A stretch of DNA of 47,536 bases, from assembly GCA_030147855.1 (NCBI GenBank), contig JASBUO010000023.1:1-47536 (forward strand). The letters run 5' to 3'. Each line of letters opens with the position of its first letter. Position 1 is the stretch's first letter. Of the stretch, positions 1 through 9,247 are shown piece after piece. Made by a program: the position numbers and the translations under genes. Source of the stretch: Gammaproteobacteria bacterium. GTDB lineage: Bacteria > Pseudomonadota > Gammaproteobacteria > Legionellales > Legionellaceae. The notes under the pieces were generated by a model, which ran no database searches, was not told the origin of the DNA, and saw nothing but the letters and a program-made list of their open reading frames with translations.

Positions 1-2
1 AG

Positions 3-305
3 TGGTTGAGTACGCTTGCGGAGACAGGGTGTGATGGTTTAGGGGTGGATTGGACCTGTGATTTAACGCGTGCGCGACATGAAGTGGGTGCACGTGTTGC
101 ACTGCAAGGTAACTTAGACCCAGCGGTACTTTTAACCTCACCTGATTGTATTCGTGCGGAAGTGAGGCGTGTGCTAGACGCTTACGGCTCGGGCAGTGGG
201 CATATTTTTAACCTAGGTCATGGCATTACACCTGATGTACCACCTGAGCACTTGGAAGTGATGATTCAATCGGTGCGCGAGTTGAGTGCTGCTTATCATC
301 CCTGA
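3..305 (+). CDS. hemE: Uroporphyrinogen decarboxylase, C-terminal part (5' end outside window)
   Basis: The open frame runs in from the left edge, so only about the last 100 residues are present. UroD decarboxylates the four acetate side chains of uroporphyrinogen III to give coproporphyrinogen III in cytoplasmic haem synthesis. Visible family features are the GNLDP stretch near residue 36 of the fragment, followed by the very conserved HIFNLGHGI segment and a helical C-terminus ending SAAYHP. A TTG inside the fragment is not a real start, because the frame continues upstream without a stop. The stop codon overlaps the 3' end of the convergent DAHP synthase gene by 10 bases. The motifs are diagnostic. 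Confidence 0.95.
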   Translation, partial: WLSTLAETGCDGLGVDWTCDLTRARHEVGARVALQGNLDPAVLLTSPDCIRAEVRRVLDAYGSGSGHIFNLGHGITPDVPPEHLEVMIQSVRELSAAYHP

Positions 306-1474
306 TAAGCAGCCCCAAACCTTTGCGCAATGTCGAGTGCTTGCGTCTTGTTTAAGCGTGGGTCGAGCAAACTTTTGTATGCTTTTTCTAGGCCTTTCTC
401 GGTAGGTCCCCCTTTACCGCCCAAGCATTCGGTGACAGGATCTGGGGTGATTTCGAGATGAATGCCGCCTAAATGACTTTGGTGCGCATTATGAATGTGT
501 AACGTTTCTTTAATTTCATACCAAACGTTATCGATGTGTCGCGTTTTAATGCCTTTTTGAGTTACTTCCGTATTGCCATGCATGGGGTCGCACGACCAAG
601 CAACAGGAAGTGTATGTGCTTGAATAGCCTGAATAAGGGGGGGTAGAAGCGTGGTGACATGCTTGGTACCAAGGCGTGTTATGAGCAAAATGCGGCCTTT
701 TTCCTGGTTTGGATTGAGCTTGTTGATAAGTGCGAGCAAATGCTCGGGTGTCGTACTTGGCCCAACTTTAATACCGATGGGGTTTTCGATGCCGCGTAAA
801 AACTCAACATGTGCGCCATCGACCTGTGCGGTGCGTACGCCAACCCAGGGGAGGTGCGTAGATAGGTTGTACCATAGCCCTTTGCTACATTTGCGTGTCA
901 AGGCGGCCTCGTAGGGCAAGTGTAGCGCCTCATGTGAGATATAAAAGGGGGCGTTTTTTTGTATGGCGTGAATAAATTGTAAGGTGTGTTTTGCTGAGGC
1001 GTATCCCTTGAGGAGCAAGTTTGGGTTGGGTTCACGAGCCTTGGCATTAAATGCTTTTGCATTGATTAAGTCGCCTCGGTAGCTTAATAGTGTTGTACCT
1101 TCTTTGGTTTCGTATTCAGACGAGCGTGGTTTTGCAAATTGCCCTGCAATGCGCCCAACAGGGATGGTTGGGCGATGAATATGCCGCTCAATGAGATGGG
1201 CTATTTTGCGCATTAATTGTAGATGTGCCCGAATCACTGCAGGGCGACAGTCTTGAAAAGACTCAGCGCAATCACCCCCTTGAAGCATAAAGGTGCGCCC
1301 CATTGCTGCATCAGCAAGAATTTGTCTGAGTGCTAAAATAGGCGCTTTGGATACCAAAGGGGGATACTGATTGAGTTTGGCAAGCACTGCATCTAAAAGC
1401 GCTTTGTCTTGGTAGACAGGCGCTTGCGGATTTGGGAAATTCCGCCAAGATGTAGGTGTCCAAGAATGTGCCAT
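296..1474 (-). CDS. Class II (plant-type) 3-deoxy-7-phosphoheptulonate synthase
   Basis: Condenses phosphoenolpyruvate and erythrose-4-phosphate to DAHP, the first step of the shikimate pathway. Class II signatures are present: the N-terminal WTPTSWRNFP, PPLV, LQGGDCAESF (metal-binding Cys region), RGDLIN, WVGVRTAQVDGAHVEFLRGI, NPIGIKVGPSTTPEHL, DPMHGNT, HLGGIHLEITPDPVTECLGG and the C-terminal DPRLN. An ATG at 1474 gives MAHSW, matching the usual family N-terminus; a TTG at 1483 would add three residues. No clear Shine-Dalgarno sequence is seen. At about 392 residues it is shorter than many class II enzymes (about 440-470) and closer to the PhzC length. No phenazine genes are nearby, so a housekeeping aro role is more likely. 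It converges on hemE with a 10-base overlap. Confidence 0.93.
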   Translation of the reverse strand: MAHSWTPTSWRNFPNPQAPVYQDKALLDAVLAKLNQYPPLVSKAPILALRQILADAAMGRTFMLQGGDCAESFQDCRPAVIRAHLQLMRKIAHLIERHIHRPTIPVGRIAGQFAKPRSSEYETKEGTTLLSYRGDLINAKAFNAKAREPNPNLLLKGYASAKHTLQFIHAIQKNAPFYISHEALHLPYEAALTRKCSKGLWYNLSTHLPWVGVRTAQVDGAHVEFLRGIENPIGIKVGPSTTPEHLLALINKLNPNQEKGRILLITRLGTKHVTTLLPPLIQAIQAHTLPVAWSCDPMHGNTEVTQKGIKTRHIDNVWYEIKETLHIHNAHQSHLGGIHLEITPDPVTECLGGKGGPTEKGLEKAYKSLLDPRLNKTQALDIAQRFGAAYQG

Positions 1475-1541
1475 AAACAACAATAAAAAGCTGACTTAGG
1501 GCGCCTATTATCAACGTTATTGCTTAAATGAACAACATGCC

Positions 1542-1568
1542 CTTGATTTTTGAATGAATGCCCCCAGT
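1542..1568 (+). promoter_or_regulatory. Candidate sigma-32 heat-shock promoter upstream of grpE
   Basis: CTTGATT at 1542-1548 and CCCCAGT at 1562-1568 are separated by 13 bases. This matches the known sigma-32 pattern (CTTGAAA, 13-15 bases, CCCCATnT) in both boxes and spacing. It lies about 40 bases before the grpE start, where a heat-shock promoter for grpE-dnaK-dnaJ is expected. Confidence 0.75.
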
Positions 1569-1607
1569 TTTAAGGCCAACCTGAATTGATAAGGCGACGA
1601 GATTATT

Positions 1608-2216
1608 ATGAGTGAGCAAACAAAAGATTGGGGAAAAATTAAGGAAGCGCATGAAAGGGAAGAGCAGCTAGAGGAAGCGCTGTTTGATGATGAAGACGAT
1701 GAAGAAGGTGGCGAGCGTGGTAGTGCTACCGAAGACCGCCCAGACTATGCAACCCTTGAAGCACAGTTAGCGGATGCAGAGAAAAGGGCTGCTGATAACT
1801 GGGATAAGCTCGCGCGTGTAACAGCTGATATGGATAATTTGCGACGTCGTTCGGAGCGCGATGTGGCGCAAGCGCACCGGTATGGGCTTGAGAAGTTTAT
1901 TAATAATTTGTTGCCTGTGGTAGATAGTCTTGAACAGGCGGAACAATTAGCAGAAAAGCATGGTGACGCAGCAATGCATGAAGGGCTTGAGCTGACCATG
2001 AAGCTATTTTTGGACATGCTGCAAAAGGTGCAGGTTGAGCAGTTGAATCCTGTGGGGGAGCCGTTTAACCCCGAAATGCATGAAGCCATGAGCATGCAAG
2101 AAACAGCAGATGCAGCGCCTAATACGGTGCTTGCAGTGTTTCAGAAGGGATATAAGCTAAACGATCGTGTGATTCGTGCAGCACGCGTGATTGTGGCAAG
2201 AGAAAAAACGAGCTAA
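1608..2216 (+). CDS. grpE: Nucleotide exchange factor GrpE
   Basis: GrpE is the cytoplasmic homodimeric exchange factor that releases ADP from DnaK. The 202-residue protein has an acidic N-terminal tail, a long coiled-coil helix (about residues 45-110, with ADNWDKLARVTADMDNLRRRSERD), and a beta-rich head. The head carries the family pattern around NPVGEPFNPEMHEAMSMQE and VLAVFQKGYKLNDRVIRAARV. An AAGG/CGAG-rich stretch precedes the ATG. It is first in the chaperone cluster, behind the sigma-32-like promoter, and 81 bases before dnaK. Length and motifs are normal. Confidence 0.97.
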   Translation: MSEQTKDWGKIKEAHEREEQLEEALFDDEDDEEGGERGSATEDRPDYATLEAQLADAEKRAADNWDKLARVTADMDNLRRRSERDVAQAHRYGLEKFINNLLPVVDSLEQAEQLAEKHGDAAMHEGLELTMKLFLDMLQKVQVEQLNPVGEPFNPEMHEAMSMQETADAAPNTVLAVFQKGYKLNDRVIRAARVIVAREKTS

Positions 2217-2219
2217 TCC

Positions 2220-2246
2220 CTTGAAAAAGTAGAAGTCCCCCTCATA
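2220..2246 (+). promoter_or_regulatory. Possible second sigma-32 promoter before dnaK
   Basis: A perfect -35 CTTGAAA at 2220-2226 lies just after the grpE stop and is followed by CCCCCTCATAT at 2237-2247. The gap to the C-run is only 10-12 bases depending on register, shorter than the usual 13-15, so this is weaker than the grpE promoter. It could give dnaK-dnaJ extra heat-induced transcription. Confidence 0.45.
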
Positions 2247-2297
2247 TGTAGTTCACAGGGGTATATTTTAGATTGATGAAATTGGAGCATAAATATT

Positions 2298-4244
2298 ATG
2301 TCAGCGATTATCGGAATTGATTTAGGCACCACAAACTCATGTGTGGCCGTAATGGAAGGAAAAGATGTGCGAGTGATTGAAAATGCTGAAGGGCATCGTA
2401 CAACGCCATCGATTGTTGCTTATACAGATGATGAAGTATTAGTGGGCCCATCTGCAAAGCGTCAAGCAGTTACCAATCCAGATAATACATTGTTTGCAAT
2501 TAAGCGATTAATTGGTCGCCAATTTTCAGATAAAATTGTTCAAAAAGACATTAAAATGGTGCCTTACAAAATTGTCAAAGCAGATAATGGCGATGCGTGG
2601 GTCAGGGTTAAAGGTGAAGATAAAGCGCCACCACAAATTTCAGCTGAAGTTCTCAAAAAAATGAAGAAAACAGCAGAAGAATATTTAGGGAAAGAAGTAA
2701 AAGAAGCGGTTATTACTGTGCCTGCGTACTTCAACGACTCACAGCGTCAAGCAACGAAAGATGCTGGCCGCATTGCAGGGCTTGAAGTAAAGCGTATTAT
2801 CAACGAGCCAACTGCTGCAGCGCTTGCTTACGGGATGGATAAAAAACGTGGTGACTCAACTGTTGCTGTATATGACTTGGGTGGTGGTACATTCGATGTA
2901 TCTATCATTGAAATTGCAGAAGTGGATGGTGAGCATCAGTTTGAAGTATTGGCAACTAATGGTGATACGTTCCTCGGGGGTGAAGATTTTGACTTGGCGC
3001 TGATTGAATACTTGGCAGCTGAGTTTAAAAAAGACTCAGGCATTGATTTGCACAGTGACCCACTCGCACTACAGCGTTTAAAAGAAGCTGCAGAAAAAGC
3101 AAAGATTGAGTTGTCTTCATCGCAGCAAACAGACGTTAATCTGCCGTACATTACAGCAGATGCAAGTGGACCAAAACACTTAAACATTAAGTTAACTCGC
3201 GCAAAACTCGAGTCTTTAGTTGATGCGCTTGTAGCACGTACGGTAGAACCTTGTAAAACAGCATTGAAAGATGCGGGGCTCACTGTTTCACAAATTAATG
3301 AAGTCATTTTGGTCGGTGGTCAAACTCGGATGCCATTGGTCCAGAAAACCGTTGAAGAGTTTTTTGGAAAAGAACCACGTCGTGATGTAAACCCTGATGA
3401 AGCGGTTGCTGTAGGTGCTGCAATTCAGGCCGCTGTATTGTCGGGTGATGTAAAAGATATTTTGTTATTAGACGTGACGCCGCTTTCACTCGGTATTGAA
3501 ACGCTGGGTGGCGTGATGACAAAACTTATCGATAAGAACACAACGATTCCAACCAAGGCGAATCAAGTATTCTCAACGGCTGATAACAACCAAACTGCTG
3601 TTACCGTGCATGTATTGCAAGGCGAGCGAGAGCAAGCGTCAGCGAATAAATCACTAGGCCGCTTTGACTTGGCTGATATTCCAGCAGCTCCTCGTGGTGT
3701 GCCACAAATTGAAGTAACGTTTGATATCGATGCGAATGGTATCTTAAATGTTTCGGCAAAAGATAAAGCCACCGGTAAGGCGCAGTCGATTGTCATTAAA
3801 GCATCAAGTGGTTTGAGTGATGAAGAAGTTGAAGCAATGGTGAAAGATGCGGAAGCGCATGCTGAAGATGATAAGAAGTTTAAAGAAATGGTTGAGCTTC
3901 GAAATCAGGCAGATAGCCTCATCCATAGTTCTGAGAAATCACTCAAAGAATTAGGGGATGACATTGAAGCGTCTGAAAAACAAAGCATTGAAGAAGCTGT
4001 TTCTGCTTTGAAAGAAGCACTTAAAGGCAATGATAAAGCGGAAATTGAGGAAAAGCTTGAGGTGCTCAATAAGGCTTCTTCATCGATGGCTGAGCGCTTG
4101 TATGCGAAGCAGTCTGCTAATGCTCAAGCAGCAGGTGCTGAGGAGCCAAAAGCGGACGCAGGTTCTGAAGAAGATGCAGTCGTTGATGCTGAATTTGAAG
4201 AAGTTGACGATACTAATGATAGTAAAAAAGGCGATAAAGCTTAA
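2298..4244 (+). CDS. dnaK: Chaperone protein DnaK (Hsp70)
   Basis: ATP-dependent Hsp70 chaperone that binds exposed hydrophobic segments of client proteins, working with DnaJ and GrpE. The three Hsp70 signatures are present: IDLGTTNS near the N-terminus, the [14 protein letters not shown] block around residue 193, and [11 protein letters not shown] around residue 335. The substrate-binding domain starts near [14 protein letters not shown]. The helical lid ends in an acidic tail containing [14 protein letters not shown], the usual bacterial DnaK C-terminus. Length is 648 residues, normal for the family. GGAG at 2284-2287 precedes the ATG at 2298. It sits between grpE and dnaJ, with a 24-base gap to dnaJ. 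Confidence 0.99.
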   Translation: MSAIIGIDLGTTNSCVAVMEGKDVRVIENAEGHRTTPSIVAYTDDEVLVGPSAKRQAVTNPDNTLFAIKRLIGRQFSDKIVQKDIKMVPYKIVKADNGDAWVRVKGEDKAPPQISAEVLKKMKKTAEEYLGKEVKEAVITVPAYFNDSQRQATKDAGRIAGLEVKRIINEPTAAALAYGMDKKRGDSTVAVYDLGGGTFDVSIIEIAEVDGEHQFEVLATNGDTFLGGEDFDLALIEYLAAEFKKDSGIDLHSDPLALQRLKEAAEKAKIELSSSQQTDVNLPYITADASGPKHLNIKLTRAKLESLVDALVARTVEPCKTALKDAGLTVSQINEVILVGGQTRMPLVQKTVEEFFGKEPRRDVNPDEAVAVGAAIQAAVLSGDVKDILLLDVTPLSLGIETLGGVMTKLIDKNTTIPTKANQVFSTADNNQTAVTVHVLQGEREQASANKSLGRFDLADIPAAPRGVPQIEVTFDIDANGILNVSAKDKATGKAQSIVIKASSGLSDEEVEAMVKDAEAHAEDDKKFKEMVELRNQADSLIHSSEKSLKELGDDIEASEKQSIEEAVSALKEALKGNDKAEIEEKLEVLNKASSSMAERLYAKQSANAQAAGAEEPKADAGSEEDAVVDAEFEEVDDTNDSKKGDKA

Positions 4245-4268
4245 GTCTTACACCGAGAGAATCATTTC

Positions 4269-5420
4269 ATGCAACAGCAAGATTATTATGAGCTTCTCGG
4301 TGTCGCACGCGACGCCAGTGATGCAGAGATAAAAAAAGCCTATCGTAAACTCGCAATGAAGCATCATCCGGATAGAAATCCGGATGATAAATCTGCCGAG
4401 GAGAAATTTAAAGAAGTTCAAAAGGCATATGCCATATTGTCCGATAAAGAAAAGCGGGCAGCCTACGACCAATTTGGACATGCTGGTATAGATGGCATGG
4501 CGGGGGGGCATGGTGGCCCCGGTGCAGGTGGTTTTGGCGGTTTTGGTGATGTCTTTGAGGATATCTTTGAAAATATTTTTACCGGTGGTCGTGCGGGTGC
4601 ACATGGAGCTACAGGCTCGCGTGCACAACGTGGCGCTGATTTACAAATGAGTGTTCAGTTGACACTAGAGGAAGCAGCACACGGAAAAGAAGTTGAAATT
4701 ACGGTGCCTCGTCATGTGAAATGTGACCCATGTGAAGGGTCTGGTGCTAAAAAAGGTACCAAACCAACCGCTTGTGAAACTTGTAATGGCGTGGGGCAAG
4801 TTCGTATTCAACAAGGCTTTTTCTCAATTCAACAAACCTGTCCACATTGCCATGGTGAAGGCTCAGTCGTTTCAGATCCATGTACATCGTGCCATGGTCA
4901 TGGTCGTGTGCGTGACAGTAAAACACTCACCGTTAAAATTCCGGCAGGGGTTGATGAAGGTGATAGAGTGCGTTTGGCCGGCGAAGGAGAAGCAGGCTTA
5001 CATGGTGGACCTACAGGTGATTTATACGTGCAAGTTTCCATTAAAAAACATGCTATTTTTGAGCGTGACGGAAAAGATTTGCATTGTGAAGTGCCAATTG
5101 CCTTTACGACAGCTGCATTGGGTGGCACCATTGACGTACCGACCTTAGACGGACGAGTTGCGTTAAAGATTCCGCCAGAAACACAAACAGGTAAGTCATT
5201 TCGCCTACGGGGTAAGGGGATTAAATCTGTGCGTGCCCATGGGGCAGGTGATTTGCTGTGCCGCGTGGTACTTGAAACACCTGTGAAGCTATCGCGTGAC
5301 CAAAAAGCACAGTTAAAGCAGTTTCAGGAGTCTTTAGATGAAAATCCAGGGGCACACTCACCTAAGTCTGACTCGTGGTTTGGGCGCGTGAAACAATTTT
5401 TTGAGGATATGAAACTGTAA
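4269..5420 (+). CDS. dnaJ: Chaperone protein DnaJ (Hsp40, type I)
   Basis: J-domain co-chaperone that stimulates DnaK ATPase and delivers substrates. The J domain has the HPD motif in MKHHPDRNP (about residue 33). A Gly/Phe-rich linker spans about residues 75-110. Four CxxCxGxG-type zinc motifs follow ([32 protein letters not shown]), and then the C-terminal substrate-binding domains. At 383 residues it is a complete type I DnaJ. The stop codon directly abuts the ATG of carA, so the two genes are likely co-transcribed and translationally coupled. Confidence 0.98.
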   Translation: MQQQDYYELLGVARDASDAEIKKAYRKLAMKHHPDRNPDDKSAEEKFKEVQKAYAILSDKEKRAAYDQFGHAGIDGMAGGHGGPGAGGFGGFGDVFEDIFENIFTGGRAGAHGATGSRAQRGADLQMSVQLTLEEAAHGKEVEITVPRHVKCDPCEGSGAKKGTKPTACETCNGVGQVRIQQGFFSIQQTCPHCHGEGSVVSDPCTSCHGHGRVRDSKTLTVKIPAGVDEGDRVRLAGEGEAGLHGGPTGDLYVQVSIKKHAIFERDGKDLHCEVPIAFTTAALGGTIDVPTLDGRVALKIPPETQTGKSFRLRGKGIKSVRAHGAGDLLCRVVLETPVKLSRDQKAQLKQFQESLDENPGAHSPKSDSWFGRVKQFFEDMKL

Positions 5421-6536
5421 ATGATCACTCAACCGGCAGTACTTGTTCTTGCGGATGGCTCAATGTTTGAGGGTATTTCTGTTGGTGCTTCTGGAAGTAC
5501 GGCCGGGGAGTTAGTGTTTAATACAGGGATGACCGGTTATCAGGAAATTTTAACCGACCCTTCCTATGCGCATCAGTTAGTTATGTTGACCACAGCACAT
5601 GTGGGTAATACGGGTTGCAACCAAGATGATATGGAGTCTTCTCGTGTTTGGGCTGAAGGGTTGGTGCTGCAAAATGAAGTGTCTCTTCCAAGTAATTATC
5701 GTTCAGAACAGAGTTTAACTGATTTTTTAAAAAAATATCGGGTGGTTGCGATTGCAGGGGTCGATACACGCGCTTTAACGCATCACTTAAGAGATAAAGG
5801 TGCGATGGCCGCATGTATTACAACCGATGTAGGGAATATTGCCTATGCTACTGAGCGTGCACAGTGTTACCCTGGGCTTGCAGGGGTGGATTTAGCGCGT
5901 GTGGTTTCTCGAAAAACGACTGAGCGTTGGCATGCAGGCCGTGGTGCGTGGGCGCTGGAATCAGAACCACCACGTTTGCATGTAGTGGTGTATGACTTTG
6001 GCATCAAACATAGTATTTTGCGTCGTTTATACGATAAAGGGTGTTATTTAACCTTGGTACCTGCGGAAACGTCTGCAGAGGAAGTGATTGCAATGAATCC
6101 TGATGGAGTTTTACTTTCAAATGGCCCAGGTGACCCTGCTGCGTGTGATTATGCGATACAAGCGGCACGCGATTTACTAAAAGCACACATTCCTTTGTTT
6201 GGGATTTGTCTTGGGTTTCAAATTTTGGCACTTGCTTGTGGTGCGCGTGCCATCAAAATGAAGTTTGGGCACCATGGTATTAACCATCCAGTGGCTCATA
6301 TTCAATCTCCTAAGCAGGTGTTGATTACGAGCCAAAATCATGGATTTGCCATTGATGAGGCATCACTTCCTGAGTGTTTGCGTGTGACGCATCGCTCTTT
6401 ATTTGATGACAGCTTACAGGGCATTGTCCATGAGCACTTCCCTGCATTTGGTTTTCAGGGGCATCCGGAGGCAGGTCCAGGACCACATGATGCCACCTGT
6501 ATTTTTGATCAATTTATTGCGTTAATGCATGCTTAA
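5421..6536 (+). CDS. carA: Carbamoyl-phosphate synthase, small (glutaminase) subunit
   Basis: Provides ammonia from glutamine to CarB for carbamoyl phosphate, the precursor of pyrimidines and arginine. The N-terminal CarA domain has LVFNTGMTGYQEILTDPSY. The C-terminal class I glutamine amidotransferase domain has the nucleophile Cys in LFGICLGFQ and the His/Glu pair in FQGHPEAGPGPHD. The 371-residue length is typical. The ATG follows the dnaJ stop with no gap, so transcription probably depends on the chaperone promoters. Its partner carB is about 3.5 kb downstream, separated by metK, ahcY and two small genes. Confidence 0.98.
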   Translation: MITQPAVLVLADGSMFEGISVGASGSTAGELVFNTGMTGYQEILTDPSYAHQLVMLTTAHVGNTGCNQDDMESSRVWAEGLVLQNEVSLPSNYRSEQSLTDFLKKYRVVAIAGVDTRALTHHLRDKGAMAACITTDVGNIAYATERAQCYPGLAGVDLARVVSRKTTERWHAGRGAWALESEPPRLHVVVYDFGIKHSILRRLYDKGCYLTLVPAETSAEEVIAMNPDGVLLSNGPGDPAACDYAIQAARDLLKAHIPLFGICLGFQILALACGARAIKMKFGHHGINHPVAHIQSPKQVLITSQNHGFAIDEASLPECLRVTHRSLFDDSLQGIVHEHFPAFGFQGHPEAGPGPHDATCIFDQFIALMHA

Positions 6537-6554
6537 ATTTGAGGATATATCGCC

Positions 6555-7769
6555 GTGAGTTCTATGAATGTTTTTACCTCAGAATCGGTTTCGGAAGGGC
6601 ATCCAGATAAAATAGCCGATCAAATCTCTGATGCAGTATTGGATGCGATTTTAAAACAAGACCAGCATGCGCGTGTTGCGTGCGAGACTTTCGTAAAAAC
6701 TGGTATGGTGCTGGTTGGAGGTGAGATTTCTACCAATGCGTGGGTTGATATTGAAGCAATTGCGCGGGGTGTGATTCGTGACATTGGATATAACAGTTCG
6801 GATATGGGGTTTGATTGGGAGTCTTGTGCGGTTTTGTCGGCTATTGGTAAGCAATCAACTGATATAGCACAAGGAGTTGATCAAACAGATAAAAATATTC
6901 TCGGTGCAGGGGACCAGGGGTTGATGTTTGGCTATGCATCCAATGAGACAGATATGCTGATGCCCGCGCCCATTGCTTATTCGCATCTTTTAATGGAGCG
7001 TCAAGCAGAACTCCGAAAAAGTGGTGAGCTTCCGTGGTTAAGGCCTGATGCTAAATGTCAGTTAACGTTTCGCTATGAAGGTGGTGTGCCTGTTGCGATA
7101 GACACGATTGTATTTTCAACGCAGCATACGCCAGATATAACACAAAAAGCCCTTACATCAGCCGTTGAGACTCATATTATTAGGCCTGTGCTACCAGAGC
7201 ATTGGATAACCAAAGATACCCGTTTTTTAATTAATCCAACGGGGCGTTTTGTGATTGGTGGGCCACTGGGTGATTGTGGGCTTACGGGACGCAAAATTAT
7301 TGTAGATACCTATGGAGGAATGGCCCGCCATGGAGGGGGATGTTTTTCGGGTAAAGATCCTTCTAAAGTTGATCGCTCAGGAGCTTATGCTGCGCGCTAT
7401 GTCGCTAAAAACTTAGTGGCCGCAGGCATTGCTGACAGATGTGAAATTCAAGTGTCTTACGCCATCGGGGTTGCTGAGCCAACATCGATTTATGTTGAAA
7501 CATTTGGTACAAGTCAGCTGGAGAGTGGTGCAATACTTGAGCTCATTGAAACACATTTTGATTTAACGCCCGCAGGGATTATTGCACATCATGATTTGCT
7601 AAGACCTATCTACCAACAAACTGCAACACTTGGACACTATGGCCGTGATATATTTCCTTGGGAGCGCTTGGATAAAGTAGATGTGTTACGTGCGGATGTA
7701 TCGCGTTTAACTAAGGAGGGTGAACATGCAGGGAGCAAGCGGGCAACAAACGGATTACCGTGTAGCTGA
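6555..7769 (+). CDS. metK: S-adenosylmethionine synthetase
   Basis: Makes S-adenosylmethionine from methionine and ATP. Conserved blocks seen are [21 protein letters not shown], the [12 protein letters not shown] signature and [23 protein letters not shown] (glycine-rich signature 2, with Cys where Ala is more common). GTG at 6555 is preferred because GAGG at 6541-6544 is 10 bases before it; the ATG at 6564 would be 19 bases away. The protein is 404 residues, about 20 longer than the usual 380-390. The extra C-terminus comes from reading through the ribosome-binding site and first codons of ahcY, a 44-base overlap. Confidence 0.97.
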   Translation: MSSMNVFTSESVSEGHPDKIADQISDAVLDAILKQDQHARVACETFVKTGMVLVGGEISTNAWVDIEAIARGVIRDIGYNSSDMGFDWESCAVLSAIGKQSTDIAQGVDQTDKNILGAGDQGLMFGYASNETDMLMPAPIAYSHLLMERQAELRKSGELPWLRPDAKCQLTFRYEGGVPVAIDTIVFSTQHTPDITQKALTSAVETHIIRPVLPEHWITKDTRFLINPTGRFVIGGPLGDCGLTGRKIIVDTYGGMARHGGGCFSGKDPSKVDRSGAYAARYVAKNLVAAGIADRCEIQVSYAIGVAEPTSIYVETFGTSQLESGAILELIETHFDLTPAGIIAHHDLLRPIYQQTATLGHYGRDIFPWERLDKVDVLRADVSRLTKEGEHAGSKRATNGLPCS

Positions 7770-9033
7770 TTCAAGTCTTGCCAAGTGGGGTCGTAAGGAA
7801 ATTGCGATTGCTGAAACCGAAATGCCGGGGCTTATGGCATTGCGGGCTGAATTTTCTGCCTCAAAACCATTAGCAGGCGCGCGTATTGCAGGCTGCCTGC
7901 ACATGACCATTCAAACAGCGGTGCTCATTGAAACCTTGTGTGCATTGGGTGCCGAAGTACGTTGGTCCTCTTGCAATATTTTTTCAACTCAAGACCATGC
8001 CGCCGCTGCAATAGCCGTTTCAGGTGTGCCTGTGTTTGCATGGAAAGGCGAGACTGAAGAAGAATACACTTGGTGTGTGCATCAAACAATTGAGGGACCA
8101 AATGGCTGGACTCCAAACATGCTGCTAGATGATGGTGGAGATTTAACCGCCTTAGTGCATACGGAGTATCCCAAGCTTTTATCTGATATTAAGGGGCTAT
8201 CTGAAGAAACCACAACCGGTGTTGCGCGATTATATGAGATGGCGAAAACCGGTACGCTTGGTATGCCTGCAATGAATGTGAATGACTCAGTCACAAAATC
8301 TAAATTTGATAATTTATATGGGTGTCGTGAGTCATTATTGGATGGCTTAAAGCGCGCAACAGATGTCATGATTGCAGGAAAAGTCGTGTTGGTTTTAGGC
8401 TATGGTGATGTTGGTAAAGGATGTGCACAGGCGCTTCGTGGGCAAGGTGCGACGGTTTTTATTGCAGAAATTGATCCTATTTGTGCGCTTCAGGCAGCGA
8501 TGGAAGGGTATCGTGTGGTGCGATTTGACGATGTGGCGGATATAGTTGATATCGTCGTGACCGCAACGGGTAATTATCATGTCGTGACGCATACGCATAT
8601 GGCGCGCATGAAAAACCAAGCTATTTTGTGCAATATTGGGCACTTCGACTCTGAAATTGATATTGCGAGTTTGCGGCAATATACCTGGGAGAATGTGAAA
8701 CCACAGGTTGATCAAGTGATTTTTCCAGATGGAAAGCGCCTGACAGTGCTTGCCGAGGGGCGGCTTGTGAATTTAGGGTGTGCAACGGGGCATCCAAGTT
8801 TTGTCATGTCGGCATCGTTTACGAATCAAGTGCTTGCGCAAATAGAATTGTTTCAGCATGCAAATCAGTACAATAAAGAAGTGTATACCTTACCCAAGAA
8901 GCTTGATGAAAAAGTGGCGCGATTGCATTTGGATAGAATTGGTGCGAAGTTGACGGCCCTAAGCTCAGAGCAAGCGGCTTATATTCATGTTGCAGTAGAT
9001 GGACCTTATAAACCTGACTACTATCGATATTAG
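7726..9033 (+). CDS. ahcY: S-adenosylhomocysteine hydrolase (adenosylhomocysteinase)
   Basis: Reversibly hydrolyses S-adenosylhomocysteine to adenosine and homocysteine, removing the by-product of SAM-dependent methylation. The NAD-binding stretch [17 protein letters not shown] is clear around residue 223. Other family marks are [28 protein letters not shown] and the invariant C-terminus [18 protein letters not shown] at 7713-7719 is six bases before the ATG at 7726, which fixes the start. A GTG at 7720 in the same frame overlaps the ribosome-binding site and is unlikely. The gene starts inside metK, so the two are probably translated together. The stop codon lies in the first of several inverted-repeat units. 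Confidence 0.97.
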   Translation: MQGASGQQTDYRVADSSLAKWGRKEIAIAETEMPGLMALRAEFSASKPLAGARIAGCLHMTIQTAVLIETLCALGAEVRWSSCNIFSTQDHAAAAIAVSGVPVFAWKGETEEEYTWCVHQTIEGPNGWTPNMLLDDGGDLTALVHTEYPKLLSDIKGLSEETTTGVARLYEMAKTGTLGMPAMNVNDSVTKSKFDNLYGCRESLLDGLKRATDVMIAGKVVLVLGYGDVGKGCAQALRGQGATVFIAEIDPICALQAAMEGYRVVRFDDVADIVDIVVTATGNYHVVTHTHMARMKNQAILCNIGHFDSEIDIASLRQYTWENVKPQVDQVIFPDGKRLTVLAEGRLVNLGCATGHPSFVMSASFTNQVLAQIELFQHANQYNKEVYTLPKKLDEKVARLHLDRIGAKLTALSSEQAAYIHVAVDGPYKPDYYRY

Positions 9034-9232
9034 GGCCTTTCAGCCAATTAGGGCCTTATATGGTCGAGTCCATATAAGGCCCTAATTGCATAGATCTGAG
9101 GATTTAGGCTAAATTGGCGCGAGATCAAAATCAGCTTGTTTGTGGTTGGATCTGAGATTGCTAAATCTTGTCGTCGAGTACTTCTGATTTATCTTAATTT
9201 TGAGCTACAGTTAATAAATAAGGCCTAATTGG
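9029..9232. repeat. Cluster of four ATTAGGGCCTTAT-type units in both orientations
   Basis: Units lie at 9029-9039 (plus), 9044-9060 (plus, CCAATTAGGGCCTTATA), 9073-9088 (minus) and 9218-9232 (minus, ATAAGGCCTAATTGG). The outermost good pair, 9044-9059 and 9218-9232, forms imperfect terminal inverted repeats (one base indel) around a segment of about 190 bp. This segment fills nearly the whole space between ahcY and the ribosome-binding site of the first cysteine-rich gene. It could be a small MITE-like element or a set of regulator binding sites. No convincing target-site duplication is seen. Confidence 0.7.
9045..9088. repeat. Perfect 19-bp inverted repeat with 6-base loop after ahcY
   Basis: Bases 9045-9063 pair perfectly with 9070-9088 around the loop TCGAGT, forming one of the strongest hairpins in the window. 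It starts 12 bases after the ahcY stop. No T-run follows (the sequence continues GCATAGATCTGAGG), so it is not a textbook intrinsic terminator. It could be an RNA-stabilising or transcription-limiting hairpin, or an operator. Confidence 0.85.
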
Positions 9233-9247
9233 ACAATAGGAGCACTT

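Noticed and set aside
37-1514. Additional frames over hemE and DAHP synthase (651-914 plus, 1311-1514 minus)
   Set aside because: They lie wholly or almost wholly over well-supported genes in other frames and show no family motifs.
6537-6554. SAM riboswitch before metK or SAH riboswitch before ahcY
   Set aside because: The gaps are 18 bases and an overlap respectively; there is no room for an aptamer.
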